DNA from: Hyphomicrobiales bacterium
Lineage (GTDB): Bacteria; Pseudomonadota; Alphaproteobacteria; Rhizobiales; OSC116
Assembly: GCA_002401855.1 (NCBI GenBank)
Contig: NVUH01000001.1
Coordinates: forward strand, 1-64,000
Length of the DNA: 64,000 bases
Direction of reading: 5' to 3'
The notes below the pieces were generated by a model. That model saw only the letters and a list, made by a program, of their open reading frames with translations, was not told where the DNA came from and ran no database searches. Position numbers and translations under genes: made by a program. Each line of letters opens with the position of its first letter. The stretch's first letter is position 1. This document shows, one piece after another, positions 26,155 through 34,860 of this stretch.

Positions 26155-26850
26155 TTAAAAATCCAACCTCGAAGTTAGGCCGCCTGCCATATAGGCGTTA
26201 TGGGCGTATTCTGAGGTTAGGTGATCGATGAATTTTTGGGCGTTTTCTGGCTGTTTGGCATCGGTAAATATGCCTGCTGAGAAATCTGTCCATAATTGTA
26301 TGGCTTCGGGTAGTGGGCCCACAATTGTGACGCCATCTACGGTCATTAGTTCGCTGATTTGTTGGATGGCTATGTCGGCATTGCCGTTCATAATTTGCTC
26401 TGCCGTAAAACCTTCGGGGATTATTGTGGCTTTGGCGTTAACCTCATCGGCAATGCCTAGTTTTTTGATGGCTTCGGCAAAATAAATGCCGCTGGCGCCA
26501 CCGCGTGAATAAGCTACGGATCGTGCGGCAAGCATGGCGGTTTTGAAAGCATCTGGGGTTGAGATATCGGGTGATATTGTGCCGTTTTTAACGGCGATGC
26601 CAATGCCTGCACGAGCTACTTTTTGTACGCTACTGGCTATGACATTGCCTTGCTCGACTAATTTTGCCATGGGTTTATCGATTAGAATTACCGCATCGGC
26701 TTTTTCTTGGTTTTCAATGCGGGTCATTAAAACTGTGGTTGGGTTCCAGCTCACGTCGGGCGTGACGCCATGTTTTTTGGCAAATTCGGGTAGGATTTGG
26801 GCTTCTAGCGCCACTTTTACCGCTAAGGTGCTCATCACAGTCAGTTTCAT
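26155..26850 (-). CDS. ModA-like substrate-binding-fold protein without signal peptide
   Basis: The 231-residue protein resembles type-2 periplasmic binding proteins of the molybdate-binding (ModA/PBP-like) group: it starts MKLTVMSTLAVKVALEAQIL and contains RAGIGIAVKNG and PDISTPDAFKTAMLAARSVAYS. It has no N-terminal signal peptide and no ABC permease or ATPase is nearby, so it should stay in the cytoplasm. The start at 26850 follows AAGGA inside the end of the upstream gene; an ATG at 26865 lacks such a site. It is the second gene of the otn operon. Such orphan proteins are found in catabolic clusters with unknown function; a ligand sensor or enzyme accessory role is possible. Confidence 0.78.
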   Translation of the reverse strand: MKLTVMSTLAVKVALEAQILPEFAKKHGVTPDVSWNPTTVLMTRIENQEKADAVILIDKPMAKLVEQGNVIASSVQKVARAGIGIAVKNGTISPDISTPDAFKTAMLAARSVAYSRGGASGIYFAEAIKKLGIADEVNAKATIIPEGFTAEQIMNGNADIAIQQISELMTVDGVTIVGPLPEAIQLWTDFSAGIFTDAKQPENAQKFIDHLTSEYAHNAYMAGGLTSRLDF

Positions 26851-26851
26851 G

Positions 26852-28036
26852 TTAATTTCCTTCATTTTTAATTAAATAATCGGGATTTAAATCGGCTAGT
26901 GATTTCACGCCGATGAGCGCCATGTCGCGGTCTATCTCGTCGGTTAAAATATTTGCTGCGTGGGTGATGGCATCGGCACCACCAATGGTGGCGGCGTATA
27001 GGAATGAGCGGCCTAGGAATGTGAAATCTGCGCCTAAGGCCATGGCTTTTAGCACATCTGTGCCGCGCCTGATGCCGCTGTCAATCATCACTTTCATATC
27101 ACCTTTATTGGCGACCGCTTCGGCCAAGGTTTCCATCGGGCCGATGGTGCAATCGAGCTGTCGGCCGCCATGGTTGGACATGATGACGCCATCGGCGCCG
27201 CATTCTTTGGCGATGTGGGCATCTTCGGCTGACATTAAGCCTTTGACGACCAAATTGCCCTGCCAATTTTTGCGAATGGCTTCGACATGTTTCCACGCCA
27301 ATTCATCGCGGCGCGAGGTATTGCGCACGAGTTTTGACATCATTGGTGGGCCGCGGTCGGCATCGGTATTCTCGAAATGCGGTGTACCATTTTGTATGAA
27401 TGTGCGGGCGATGACGCCAAAAACCCAGCGGGGTGACAAGGCGCATTGCATGATCACTTTTGGGGTCATTTTAAGCGGCATGGAGAAGCCAGAACGTATA
27501 TTATGCTCGCGATTGCCGAGAATGGGCGTGTCGCCAGTGACCACTAAAGTTTGGCAGCCAGCGGCGGCTATGCGGTCGGTTAGCGCATCAATGCGTGGTT
27601 GATCGCCGGCTAAATAGGCTTGAAACCAAGCGTCGGGGTTTTTGGCAAAAATATCTTCGTAACTAATTAAGGCCGACGCGCTGACAATCATTGGGATGTT
27701 GGCATGGGCAGCCGCGCGGGCTAACTCTATATCGGCACGGTAAGCCACGAAGGCAGCGCCGCCTAGGGGCGCGATGCCAAAGGGGGATGCGTATTTTTTG
27801 CCGAATAGATCTACGCTTTGGTCACGGTTTGAAACGTCTTTAAACATGCGCGGAATGAAACGGTATTTGGTGTATGCATCGGTTGATGCTTGAATGCTGC
27901 TACCTGTTTCGGCAGCGCCTTTTACATAGAGGTGTATCATGTTGGGCACACGGCGTTTGGCGTGGCGCTCGAAATCATCCAATGCCAATAGGTCTGGGAA
28001 TTTTTGTTTTAATTCAGACGGGTTTAGCATTCTCAT
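26852..28036 (-). CDS. FMN-dependent alpha-hydroxy-acid dehydrogenase/oxidase (LldD family)
   Basis: The 394-residue TIM-barrel flavoprotein has the family landmarks in order: AWFQAYL (Y141), GDTPILGNREHNIRSGF, LVVKGL with K265, the catalytic H289 in MSNHGGRQLD with R292, and VMIDSGIRRGTDVLKAMALG. Family members oxidise the C2 hydroxyl of L-lactate, glycolate or mandelate to the 2-oxo acid, passing electrons to quinone, cytochrome or oxygen. It is the first gene of the otn operon, so the likely substrate is a four-carbon sugar acid giving 2-oxo-tetronate for OtnI. That role is inferred; lactate remains possible. Its 3' end holds the ribosome-binding site of the next gene. Confidence 0.88.
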   Translation of the reverse strand: MRMLNPSELKQKFPDLLALDDFERHAKRRVPNMIHLYVKGAAETGSSIQASTDAYTKYRFIPRMFKDVSNRDQSVDLFGKKYASPFGIAPLGGAAFVAYRADIELARAAAHANIPMIVSASALISYEDIFAKNPDAWFQAYLAGDQPRIDALTDRIAAAGCQTLVVTGDTPILGNREHNIRSGFSMPLKMTPKVIMQCALSPRWVFGVIARTFIQNGTPHFENTDADRGPPMMSKLVRNTSRRDELAWKHVEAIRKNWQGNLVVKGLMSAEDAHIAKECGADGVIMSNHGGRQLDCTIGPMETLAEAVANKGDMKVMIDSGIRRGTDVLKAMALGADFTFLGRSFLYAATIGGADAITHAANILTDEIDRDMALIGVKSLADLNPDYLIKNEGN

Positions 28037-28112
28037 CCTTAACTATACATTTTTGTTGCTGGTTTCATCAGCTAAACTAATCACATTTCTATTGATTATA
28101 TCTTTGTCGCCT

Positions 28113-28139
28113 AAATATCAATAATTATTATTGATATTT
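28113..28139. promoter_or_regulatory. Perfect 12-bp inverted repeat in the divergent lldD-like/tctC promoter region
   Basis: The arms AAATATCAATAA (28113-28124) and TTATTGATATTT (28128-28139) are exact reverse complements around a 3-bp centre. The repeat lies between the divergent catabolic operon and tctCBA, about 28 bp before a -35-like box for tctC. It lacks a T-run as expected of a terminator in context, and suits a dimeric regulator, plausibly the GntR/FCD protein encoded at 31323. Confidence 0.5.
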
Positions 28140-28166
28140 TTGTTAAATATTATGTTGAAATAATTG

Positions 28167-28196
28167 TTGACAATTTTATTCACTTGTCGTTAACAT
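28167..28196 (+). promoter_or_regulatory. Candidate sigma-70 promoter for tctCBA-gntR
   Basis: A consensus TTGACA at 28167-28172 is followed after 18 bp by TAACAT (28191-28196, four of six matches to TATAAT). The distance to the tctC start at 28269 leaves a leader of about 65 bp. The call is by eye. Confidence 0.45.
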
Positions 28197-28268
28197 GTCG
28201 GCAATCTGTGAATTCATAGGTCGGGAGGGTCTTTGAATGGCGCAGTCAAAATTTTGGGAGAAATAATT

Positions 28269-29270
28269 ATGAAAACCCTTGTAAAAGGCTTGGTCGCTGC
28301 TACCATTTTGAGCACGACTTTGGCCATTAGCAGTTTGACCGCCGCGGTCGATTTACCTGCTACCATTCGCGTCATCGTAGCCTATAATGCTGGTGGTTCA
28401 TCAGATACATTGGCACGGGTGACCATTCCGCGTTGGGAAGCTGCGCTTGAGGAAATCTCTGGCCAATCAACCAATACGGTGATTGTTAACGCACCTGGTG
28501 CGGGCGGTGAAATTGGTTGGACACGCCTTTCACAAGCTGCTGGCGATGGCGGCACAATTGGTGTGATTAACTTACCTGCTGTGCCACTTGTTGAGCGCAC
28601 ACGTAATTCTGCTTATAAGCCTTGGCTTGAATCTTTTGCGCCAATTGCAGTGAATGTGATTGACCCGAATGTGGCTCGTTTGGCAAAAACATCTAAATAT
28701 AAGACCATGCAAGAAGCCATTGATGCGGCTATTGCCACTCCTGGTTCTGTAACTGTTGGTGCTGATGGCCCGTTGTCTGATGACCATGCAGCTATGTATG
28801 CGATTGAAGAAGCCACTGGTGCAAAATTCACATTCATTCCTTATTCAGGTTCATCTGATGCTAACCGTGCGTTTATGGCTGGCGAAGTGGATATTGTGAT
28901 TGGTAATGTATTTGACCATACGAAATCTGCTGAAGCTGCTGCCGAAGCTATGGTATTGTTGCCATCACGTTATGATTTTATTCCTGATGTACCGACTGCT
29001 GAAGAGCTTGTTGGCATTAAAGGCTTAGATCTTGGTTCAGTTCGTGGTTTTGCCGCTCCTGCTTCTATTGATCCAGAATTGCTAAAACTTTATCAAGATG
29101 CGTTTGCTATGGCTTATGCTGATGAAGCGTTTATTGCTGAAATGCGCGCTAAGAACCTAACGGTTGTTGATGCTTTGGTTGGTGATGCGTTTGGCCAAAA
29201 AATGGCTGATCAGGAAAAATTAGCTGATACATTATTCCCGCTATTCAAAGCTGGTGGATATGCTGAATAA
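28269..29270 (+). CDS. tctC: Tripartite tricarboxylate transporter (TTT) substrate-binding protein, TctC type
   Basis: The protein (about 333 residues) begins with a Sec signal peptide (KGLVAATILSTTLAISSLTA, cleavage near residue 24). It continues with the Bug/TctC fold: VIVAYNAGGSSDTLARV, NAPGAGGEIGWTRL and GADGPLSDDHAAMYAIEEA. Bug proteins trap carboxylates in the periplasm and hand them to TctAB. I chose ATG 28269, which has GGGAG 9 bp before it, rather than ATG 28233. It is the first gene of the tctC-tctB-tctA-gntR operon, divergent from the otn operon, so the ligand is probably the sugar acid degraded by those enzymes. Confidence 0.9.
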   Translation: MKTLVKGLVAATILSTTLAISSLTAAVDLPATIRVIVAYNAGGSSDTLARVTIPRWEAALEEISGQSTNTVIVNAPGAGGEIGWTRLSQAAGDGGTIGVINLPAVPLVERTRNSAYKPWLESFAPIAVNVIDPNVARLAKTSKYKTMQEAIDAAIATPGSVTVGADGPLSDDHAAMYAIEEATGAKFTFIPYSGSSDANRAFMAGEVDIVIGNVFDHTKSAEAAAEAMVLLPSRYDFIPDVPTAEELVGIKGLDLGSVRGFAAPASIDPELLKLYQDAFAMAYADEAFIAEMRAKNLTVVDALVGDAFGQKMADQEKLADTLFPLFKAGGYAE

Positions 29271-29290
29271 TCAGTTGTAAATATATTTTG

Positions 29291-29318
29291 AAATGGGGAT
29301 TGGTAGCAGTCCCCATTT
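29291..29318 (+). terminator. Hairpin between tctC and tctB (probable attenuator or mRNA processing stem)
   Basis: AAATGGGGA (29291-29299) pairs with TCCCCATTT (29310-29318) around a 10-base loop, and the sequence continues TTGTTTTGGG, a weak T-run. Stems of this kind after binding-protein genes usually lower expression of the downstream membrane subunits relative to the binding protein. Confidence 0.6.
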
Positions 29319-29345
29319 TGTTTTGGGTTTAATGAAGGGCAATAT

Positions 29346-29807
29346 ATGGAACGCTTAAAAGGTAAAATTCCAGACTTGGTGGTGAGCATTATGCTGCTTA
29401 GCATTGGTGTGGTTGGTTTGGTTATGGCATTTGACTTTCCGACCAAATCGGGCAAATGGCCAATTATTGTGATGTCTATGTTGGTGTTTTTAATGGTGCT
29501 TTATTTGGCGTCATTTTTGTATGGTTTACGCCCTGAAGCTCCATCTACCGATAGACCAAGCGAACATGGTGAAGCCAGTAAAATACGCATTGTATTTAAC
29601 ATTGGCATCATTACATTCTTTATCATTCTGGCACCTTATTTGGGCTTATTTGTCACCACCGCGCTTTATTTATTCGCCCATATGTTATTTTTAGGGGTGC
29701 GGCCTGTGTGGCTGGTGGCGGTTTGTTCGTTGGGTAGCACAGCGGTTATTTACGGCTTTTTTGGCCATTTGCTGGGTGTATATTTACCCGGCGCGTTATT
29801 ATTTTAA
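29346..29807 (+). CDS. tctB: TTT transporter small membrane subunit, TctB type
   Basis: The 153-residue protein has four predicted membrane helices: LVVSIMLLSIGVVGLVMAF, a second at about 37-56, then IGIITFFIILAPYLGLFVTT and a final helix. This is the standard size and topology for TctB. The loop at about 60-75 is hydrophilic. GAAGGG lies upstream of the ATG and tctA follows 9 bp after the stop. It forms the membrane complex with TctA that moves carboxylates using an ion gradient. Sequence conservation in this family is low, so the position between tctC and tctA is important evidence. Confidence 0.85.
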   Translation: MERLKGKIPDLVVSIMLLSIGVVGLVMAFDFPTKSGKWPIIVMSMLVFLMVLYLASFLYGLRPEAPSTDRPSEHGEASKIRIVFNIGIITFFIILAPYLGLFVTTALYLFAHMLFLGVRPVWLVAVCSLGSTAVIYGFFGHLLGVYLPGALLF

Positions 29808-29816
29808 GGTATCATC

Positions 29817-31319
29817 ATGCTTGCAGACATTCTCAATGGCGCTTATATTGCCTTTCAACCTGCTAACTTATCTTATGCATTTATTGGTGCGGTGCTGGGC
29901 ATATTGTTTGGCGCATTGCCCGGTGTATCGGCCACTTTGGGCATTGCATTGCTTATCCCCCTCACCTTTGGCATGGACCCTGTGCCCGCGCTTATCTTTT
30001 TAGGTTCGGTATATTGCGGGGCGATTTATGGCGGCTCCATTTCGGCTATTTTGTTGAATGTGCCCGGCACGCCTGCGGCGGTGGCGACGATGATTGACGG
30101 TTATGCGATGACCAAGCAAGGCAAAAGCGGTTTGGCGCTTGGTTTGGCGACCGTGGCTTCGTTGGTTGGCGGGGTGGCATCGACTGTGGTGTTATTGGTG
30201 GCGGCGCCGACTGTGGCGCGGTATGCGCTTGAGATAAGGTCGGCAGAATTTTTCTGGATTGTACTGTTTGCGATGTCGACGGTCGGGGCGATTGGTGAAG
30301 GTTCGCCCGCTAAAGGCCTGATTGCGGGTGTGTTAGGGCTGGCATTGGGCGCTATTGGCGCGCATCAGCTTACGGGTAGCGTGCGCTATACATTTGGTGA
30401 ATTGGCATTATATGAAGGACTCCCAGTCATTTCAGCCTTGGTTGGATTGTTTTCCATCAGCCAAGTGCTGACTTTGGCGGAGGGCAAGGGCATGGATGTG
30501 CATGTTGATATTCCTGATGTGGGTAAATTATGGCCTGGGAAAAAATTATTATGGCGGTTGAAAGGCCATATGGCGCGTTCATCGCTGATTGGGGTTGTTG
30601 TGGGGTTGATACCTGGTGCGGGGGCGGATATCGCGGCGTTTATTGGGCGTACTGAGGCTAAGCGATTTGCCAAATATCCTGAAAAATTTGGCAAAGGTTC
30701 AGAGGAGGCCATTGTGGGAGCTGAAGCTGCTAATAATGCGGTTGTTGGTGGTAGCCTTATTCCTATGCTTACATTGGGCATTCCGGGTAATTCAGTAACT
30801 GCGGCTTTGCTGGGTGGGTTGCTTATTCATGGGCTTATCCCTGGGCCGACATTATTTACTGAAGCGCCTGATGTGCTTTATCCGTTTATTTTCTCGTTAT
30901 TCATCGCCAATTTATTGTTTGCTGTGGTGGCTTTTGGTGGGCTGAAGTGGATTGCGAAAATTGTACTTGTTCCGCAGGGGGTGATTGCGCCTGTTGTGGC
31001 TTCATTGGCGGTTATTGGGGCGTTTTCGTTTCGTCTGATTCCGTTTGATATGTGGATTATGTTTTCGATGGGTTTGTTGGGTTATTTGTTGCGTAAAGCT
31101 GATTACCCGTTGGCGCCAATTATTTTGGGGCTTATTTTGGGGCCATTGGCCGAAACCAATTTAGACCGTGTGCAAACGCTGGCGGGTGCGATCGATTTGA
31201 CCGTTATGGAATATTTCTTTCAACGGTGGATTACCATCATTTTGATGGTGTTGACAATCGCAACACTTGCTATATCTTTTCTACGGAATATCAAATTCCG
31301 CAAATCAATAAAGGACTGA
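29817..31319 (+). CDS. tctA: TTT transporter large membrane subunit, TctA type
   Basis: The 500-residue protein has about eleven to twelve membrane helices and the TctA signatures FGALPGVSATLGIALLIPLT near the start and VGLIPGAGADIAAFIGRTEA in the middle. The two duplicated glycine/proline-rich loops are thought to line the transport path. It completes a TctABC system for uptake of a carboxylate. Spacing of 3 bp to the GntR gene means the regulator is co-transcribed with the transporter. Length and motifs are complete. Confidence 0.93.
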   Translation: MLADILNGAYIAFQPANLSYAFIGAVLGILFGALPGVSATLGIALLIPLTFGMDPVPALIFLGSVYCGAIYGGSISAILLNVPGTPAAVATMIDGYAMTKQGKSGLALGLATVASLVGGVASTVVLLVAAPTVARYALEIRSAEFFWIVLFAMSTVGAIGEGSPAKGLIAGVLGLALGAIGAHQLTGSVRYTFGELALYEGLPVISALVGLFSISQVLTLAEGKGMDVHVDIPDVGKLWPGKKLLWRLKGHMARSSLIGVVVGLIPGAGADIAAFIGRTEAKRFAKYPEKFGKGSEEAIVGAEAANNAVVGGSLIPMLTLGIPGNSVTAALLGGLLIHGLIPGPTLFTEAPDVLYPFIFSLFIANLLFAVVAFGGLKWIAKIVLVPQGVIAPVVASLAVIGAFSFRLIPFDMWIMFSMGLLGYLLRKADYPLAPIILGLILGPLAETNLDRVQTLAGAIDLTVMEYFFQRWITIILMVLTIATLAISFLRNIKFRKSIKD

Positions 31320-31322
31320 TTC

Positions 31323-31988
31323 ATGGGTGCAATTTCGGCATCAATAGGCCGCGTGCAAGAAGTGGTAAAAGAGTTAGAAGAAGACATTGTGCTTGGCCGC
31401 ATTTACCCGCGCGAGCGGTTGGTCGAAGAGCAGCTTGCTGAGCGGTTTGACATCAAACGCCATGTGGTGAGGCAGGCTTTGCTTGAGCTTGAAACATCTG
31501 GCCTTGTGGTGCGTAGCGCGGGCAAAGGCGTGGTGGTGGTTGAATATTCGGCTGAAGAGGTTGATGAACTTTATACCCTGCGCGGCATGCTTGAATCTGA
31601 GGCGGCGAGGATGATCCCCTGCCCTGTTGATGACAATGAGATCGTTAAAATTGAAGCTTTATCTTTGGCTTATGCTGATGCGGTTGAGCGGCTGGATATG
31701 CAAATGGTGATTCGTGCCAACAAACAGTTTCATGAAACCATTTATGCGTTGTGTAACAATCGGTTTTTGACGATGACCATTAACAAAATGGCGCAGCGTT
31801 CGAATTTGGTGCGGTTTTCTAGCTCGACCGATGCGGCGCATTTGGTGCGGGCGCGGGATGAGCATTTTGCCATTGTGACGGCCTTAAAAAGCAGCGATCG
31901 CGATGAATTGGCGGCGCTTTGTGTTGAGCATTTGCAGCCATCTCGCAAGCATTATGTCGAGCGGATCCGCCGTATTAAAGGCATATAA
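31323..31988 (+). CDS. GntR-family transcriptional regulator, FadR subfamily with FCD domain
   Basis: The 221-residue protein has an N-terminal winged helix (RVQEVVKELEEDIVLGRIYP, then LAERFDIKRHVVRQALLELE) and a C-terminal FCD domain. The usual metal-binding residues are present: D/E in LYTLRGMLESEAAR, H in ANKQFHETIYAL, and H in RARDEHFAIV. FCD domains bind small carboxylic acids through a metal, and most members are repressors released by their ligand. Co-transcription with tctCBA suggests it senses the transported sugar acid and controls both this operon and the divergent otn operon, perhaps through the palindrome at 28113. AAAGGA precedes the ATG. Confidence 0.88.
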   Translation: MGAISASIGRVQEVVKELEEDIVLGRIYPRERLVEEQLAERFDIKRHVVRQALLELETSGLVVRSAGKGVVVVEYSAEEVDELYTLRGMLESEAARMIPCPVDDNEIVKIEALSLAYADAVERLDMQMVIRANKQFHETIYALCNNRFLTMTINKMAQRSNLVRFSSSTDAAHLVRARDEHFAIVTALKSSDRDELAALCVEHLQPSRKHYVERIRRIKGI

Positions 31989-32016
31989 GAGGTCGTGAAT
32001 TGGCTTTAATTTGCGC

Positions 32017-33678
32017 CTATTCGCGTTTTACCTCATCGGCGAAAATGGCTTTCAAACTGTTAGAAGCGGCTTCGTTCCAGCCTTCTGGTGCGGTGACTTC
32101 TGCCCATGCGTCTATATAGCCATTAGGGCCATAAGTGTGGCCGTAGCCTAATGGTGGGATGATGGCGGTTGCCATATCTAGCAATAGTTGCACAAAGGTA
32201 ACGATTGGGTACCAGCGCAATTCTGGCGACACATCGGGGCCGCGTTGGCCGATCATCCAATCGGGTTGCTTGAAGGCGGCTTCCATATCAAAAAACACAA
32301 TGCCATCGCTGGCATGTTGGACATAAACAATGCGCATCTCGCCCCATTTTGCGCCTGCTATATGCAAGGCATTGGTTTCGCTGGTGAAGCGAACGATGGA
32401 GCTGTCGCCGATTTTTGGCAACCAAGCTGGCGAGCCTGCATCACGGGTATCAGTGAGCGAGCGCCAAATGCTATTGGCAAATGGTGGCCCTGCCCATAAG
32501 GCGCCATTTATTGGGTCTGAAAGCATGGTGATGAGATTGGCGGATTGCTCTGAGCCATGTGAGCCTAGGCTGAGGCCATTTAGGTATAATTTCGGGCGGG
32601 CGTTTTTGGGCAGATTTGTCCAGTGTTTATAAACCACGTTAAACAGGGCTTTGGCGGATTGGGCTGAGACTTCTGGCTCGGCTAACAGTGACAGCCAGCT
32701 GGCTAAATAGGAATATTGCATGGAAACAATGGCGGTATCGCCCGCGTGCATATATTCGAGTGTGTTGACCGACATGGGGTCGACCCAGCCTGTGCCTGTT
32801 GGGTTGGCGATGACCAATATTTTGCGTGAGAATGCGTCTACTCTGAGCATTTCTTGCAATGCCAATTCGGCGCGTTGTTGAGCGGTTGCGGCTGAATTTA
32901 GGCCAACATAAATTCTTAGTGGTTGTTGGGCGGGTTGAGTGGTGAAATTTGAAATTTGGGCTTGGGTTGGGCCTGAGATGACGAATTTTCGACCGAGGCG
33001 ACCTAAATCCGCCCATTTGACTATGGATTGGGCGCTGCCGCTGGCTAGGTTTTCTGTCGGTGCTGTTTTACCATCGGCGAATAATTTATCGGTTTTTTGA
33101 AAAGACGCATCCATTATGTGCATAACCGACTTGGCAATCACGCCGTTGAAAATATTGATGAGAAAAATTGCAATAAGTAATGGGCCGACAATTAGCACCA
33201 CGCGGCGGGGTAGGAATTTTAATAGTTTTTTGTTGGCATAGCTGGTTAACTCATAAATATATTGTGATATGAGAATGAGTATAAACGCCAATGACGAGGC
33301 AATTAACCCGACAATGATGGCATTGCTGGAGACCAGTGGAGGCATATCCATAAGCTCGCGAATGCTATTTTGCCACGCAACACTATGCCACAGGCAATAG
33401 ATGAGGATGATGGCGACTAAGACGATGGTTAACCTGCGTAAAAAACCTAATAATTTGGGTTTTGGTGTGGGCAATTCTAGAAACCGCCAGACCCAACGGA
33501 TGAAGACGCCTGAACCATAGCCAAGGGCAAAACATAGGCCTGCTAAAATGCCTTGAAATAGAAAATCTCGCGGAATGAGCGAGGGGGTGAGAGATAGGGC
33601 GAAGAATAGGCTGCCGATTAAAACACCCATAAAACTAAAATGGGTGACGCGCTGCTTTAGCCAATTTATGAGCTTCAT
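32017..33678 (-). CDS. Membrane-anchored alpha/beta-hydrolase, Abhydrolase_9 family
   Basis: The protein (about 553 residues) has four to five N-terminal membrane helices (up to about residue 180; Abhydrolase_9_N) and a hydrolase domain with the nucleophile elbow GLSLGSHGSE and the strand LYLNG before it. The mid-region GLNSAATAQQRAELALQEM and IANPTGTGWVDP are typical of this family of unknown substrate. The start at ATG 33678 has GGAGAG 7 bp upstream; the frame also runs 16 codons further to 33726, overlapping mscS. It follows mscS by 19 bp and may be expressed with it. Lipid or cell-envelope ester cleavage is a guess. Confidence 0.82.
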   Translation of the reverse strand: MKLINWLKQRVTHFSFMGVLIGSLFFALSLTPSLIPRDFLFQGILAGLCFALGYGSGVFIRWVWRFLELPTPKPKLLGFLRRLTIVLVAIILIYCLWHSVAWQNSIRELMDMPPLVSSNAIIVGLIASSLAFILILISQYIYELTSYANKKLLKFLPRRVVLIVGPLLIAIFLINIFNGVIAKSVMHIMDASFQKTDKLFADGKTAPTENLASGSAQSIVKWADLGRLGRKFVISGPTQAQISNFTTQPAQQPLRIYVGLNSAATAQQRAELALQEMLRVDAFSRKILVIANPTGTGWVDPMSVNTLEYMHAGDTAIVSMQYSYLASWLSLLAEPEVSAQSAKALFNVVYKHWTNLPKNARPKLYLNGLSLGSHGSEQSANLITMLSDPINGALWAGPPFANSIWRSLTDTRDAGSPAWLPKIGDSSIVRFTSETNALHIAGAKWGEMRIVYVQHASDGIVFFDMEAAFKQPDWMIGQRGPDVSPELRWYPIVTFVQLLLDMATAIIPPLGYGHTYGPNGYIDAWAEVTAPEGWNEAASNSLKAIFADEVKRE

Positions 33679-33697
33679 TTTATCTCTCCATATATGG

Positions 33698-34516
33698 TTA
33701 TCGGCGATTTTCGTGTATTGATTCAAATTCTAGATGAGCGAATTCAACGCCAGTTTTATCAAAATTTAGTTTTATTTGTTCGGTAATTTCGGCTTTAACG
33801 GTGAAATGATCGCTGGTATTTACCCAGCAGCGCAGCAGCATGACCACTGAATATGACCCCAATTGATTGACAATGACAAGGGGTTTTGGGTCGGGCAGAA
33901 CGCGGTCATTATCATTGATAACGCTCAATAATGTTTTACGTGCTAGCTCGATACTGGCTTGATAGGTGATGTTGATTTCAATGTCGATGCGCCTTTGTGG
34001 CTCGTGGCTATAATTGGTGATGGCCTTGCCCCAAATTTGCGAGTTTGGCACAAAAACATAGAGACCATCGGGGGTTTTGAGCAACATGTTAAACAAGCCC
34101 AATTCGGTTATTGTGCCTGACGCGCCTGTGCCTACAATATAATCGCCAATTGACATGGGCCGCAATGTAATCATCATCACACCCGCTGCGACATTGGCCA
34201 ACATGCCGCGTAGGCCAAGGGTAATTGCCAATGCTGCGCCACCTAAAACTGCTATTAAGGCCGTGGATTCCACCCCCAAAATAATCAGCGCCAGCATAGA
34301 TGTGACCACATATATGGCATAGCGGGTGATTTGGGCAATGAATGATGCCATGGTTTTATCGGCATCTTTATCTTGGGTCATGCGTTTTACAACCCGACGC
34401 GACATGAAACGCGCCATCGCCCAGCCAATTGCCAAAATGAAGATTGCAATGACTATGGACAAGAGGTGCAAAACCGCCCATTCAGTGATGATTGTTATTA
34501 ATTCGCCAATTTGCAT
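33698..34516 (-). CDS. mscS: Small-conductance mechanosensitive channel, MscS family
   Basis: The 272-residue protein has the MscS plan: two N-terminal helices, then the pore helix TM3 with the alanine/glycine-rich LIAVLGGAALAITLGLRGML. A beta domain follows with MITLRPMSIGDYIVGTGASG and NSQIWGKAITNYS, and the alpha/beta C-terminal domain ends the chain. It opens when membrane tension rises and releases solutes during hypo-osmotic shock. The ATG at 34516 has a run of seven G just upstream as ribosome binding site; an in-frame TTG at 34534 is less likely. The hydrolase gene follows. Confidence 0.92.
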   Translation of the reverse strand: MQIGELITIITEWAVLHLLSIVIAIFILAIGWAMARFMSRRVVKRMTQDKDADKTMASFIAQITRYAIYVVTSMLALIILGVESTALIAVLGGAALAITLGLRGMLANVAAGVMMITLRPMSIGDYIVGTGASGTITELGLFNMLLKTPDGLYVFVPNSQIWGKAITNYSHEPQRRIDIEINITYQASIELARKTLLSVINDNDRVLPDPKPLVIVNQLGSYSVVMLLRCWVNTSDHFTVKAEITEQIKLNFDKTGVEFAHLEFESIHENRR

Positions 34517-34860
34517 ATCCCCCCCTAATTTCAATTCGCAACTGGCTTTTATGTGCCGTTTGGTGATTTTAGCTTACGAAGAAATCACTTATTGATATAG
34601 TTTAATTCATATGTAGACATAAAATGATACTTGCATTTATGTCAAGAGAGTTCAGTATATTATGAAGGACTACTATATGTGCATGTTGTTTAAGGAAGCT
34701 GATTTTGCTCAACGACTCATGTGTTTTAACTCGTCCACACGCGTATTGGTGACGCGTTCTAGATATTGATCGACCATTGAAAATTCTACTTATTTTGCCA
34801 AAATCAGCAAGATGCAAACGCGATATATTGAATATTTTGGCTAAAAATCAGTTATTGATT
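34517..34860. other. Intergenic region between nagB and mscS
   Basis: About 340 AT-rich bases between two minus-strand operons. It should contain the mscS promoter. I see no gene, strong hairpin with T-run, or repeat that I can name. Confidence 0.5.

Noticed and set aside
26913-27602. A 229-codon open frame on the plus strand
   Set aside because: Antisense to the LldD-type gene, which has all catalytic residues; no similarity seen and no ribosome binding site.
28113-28139. Rho-independent terminator
   Set aside because: The repeat is A/T-only with few G/C pairs, lies in a divergent promoter region and is not downstream of any gene end.
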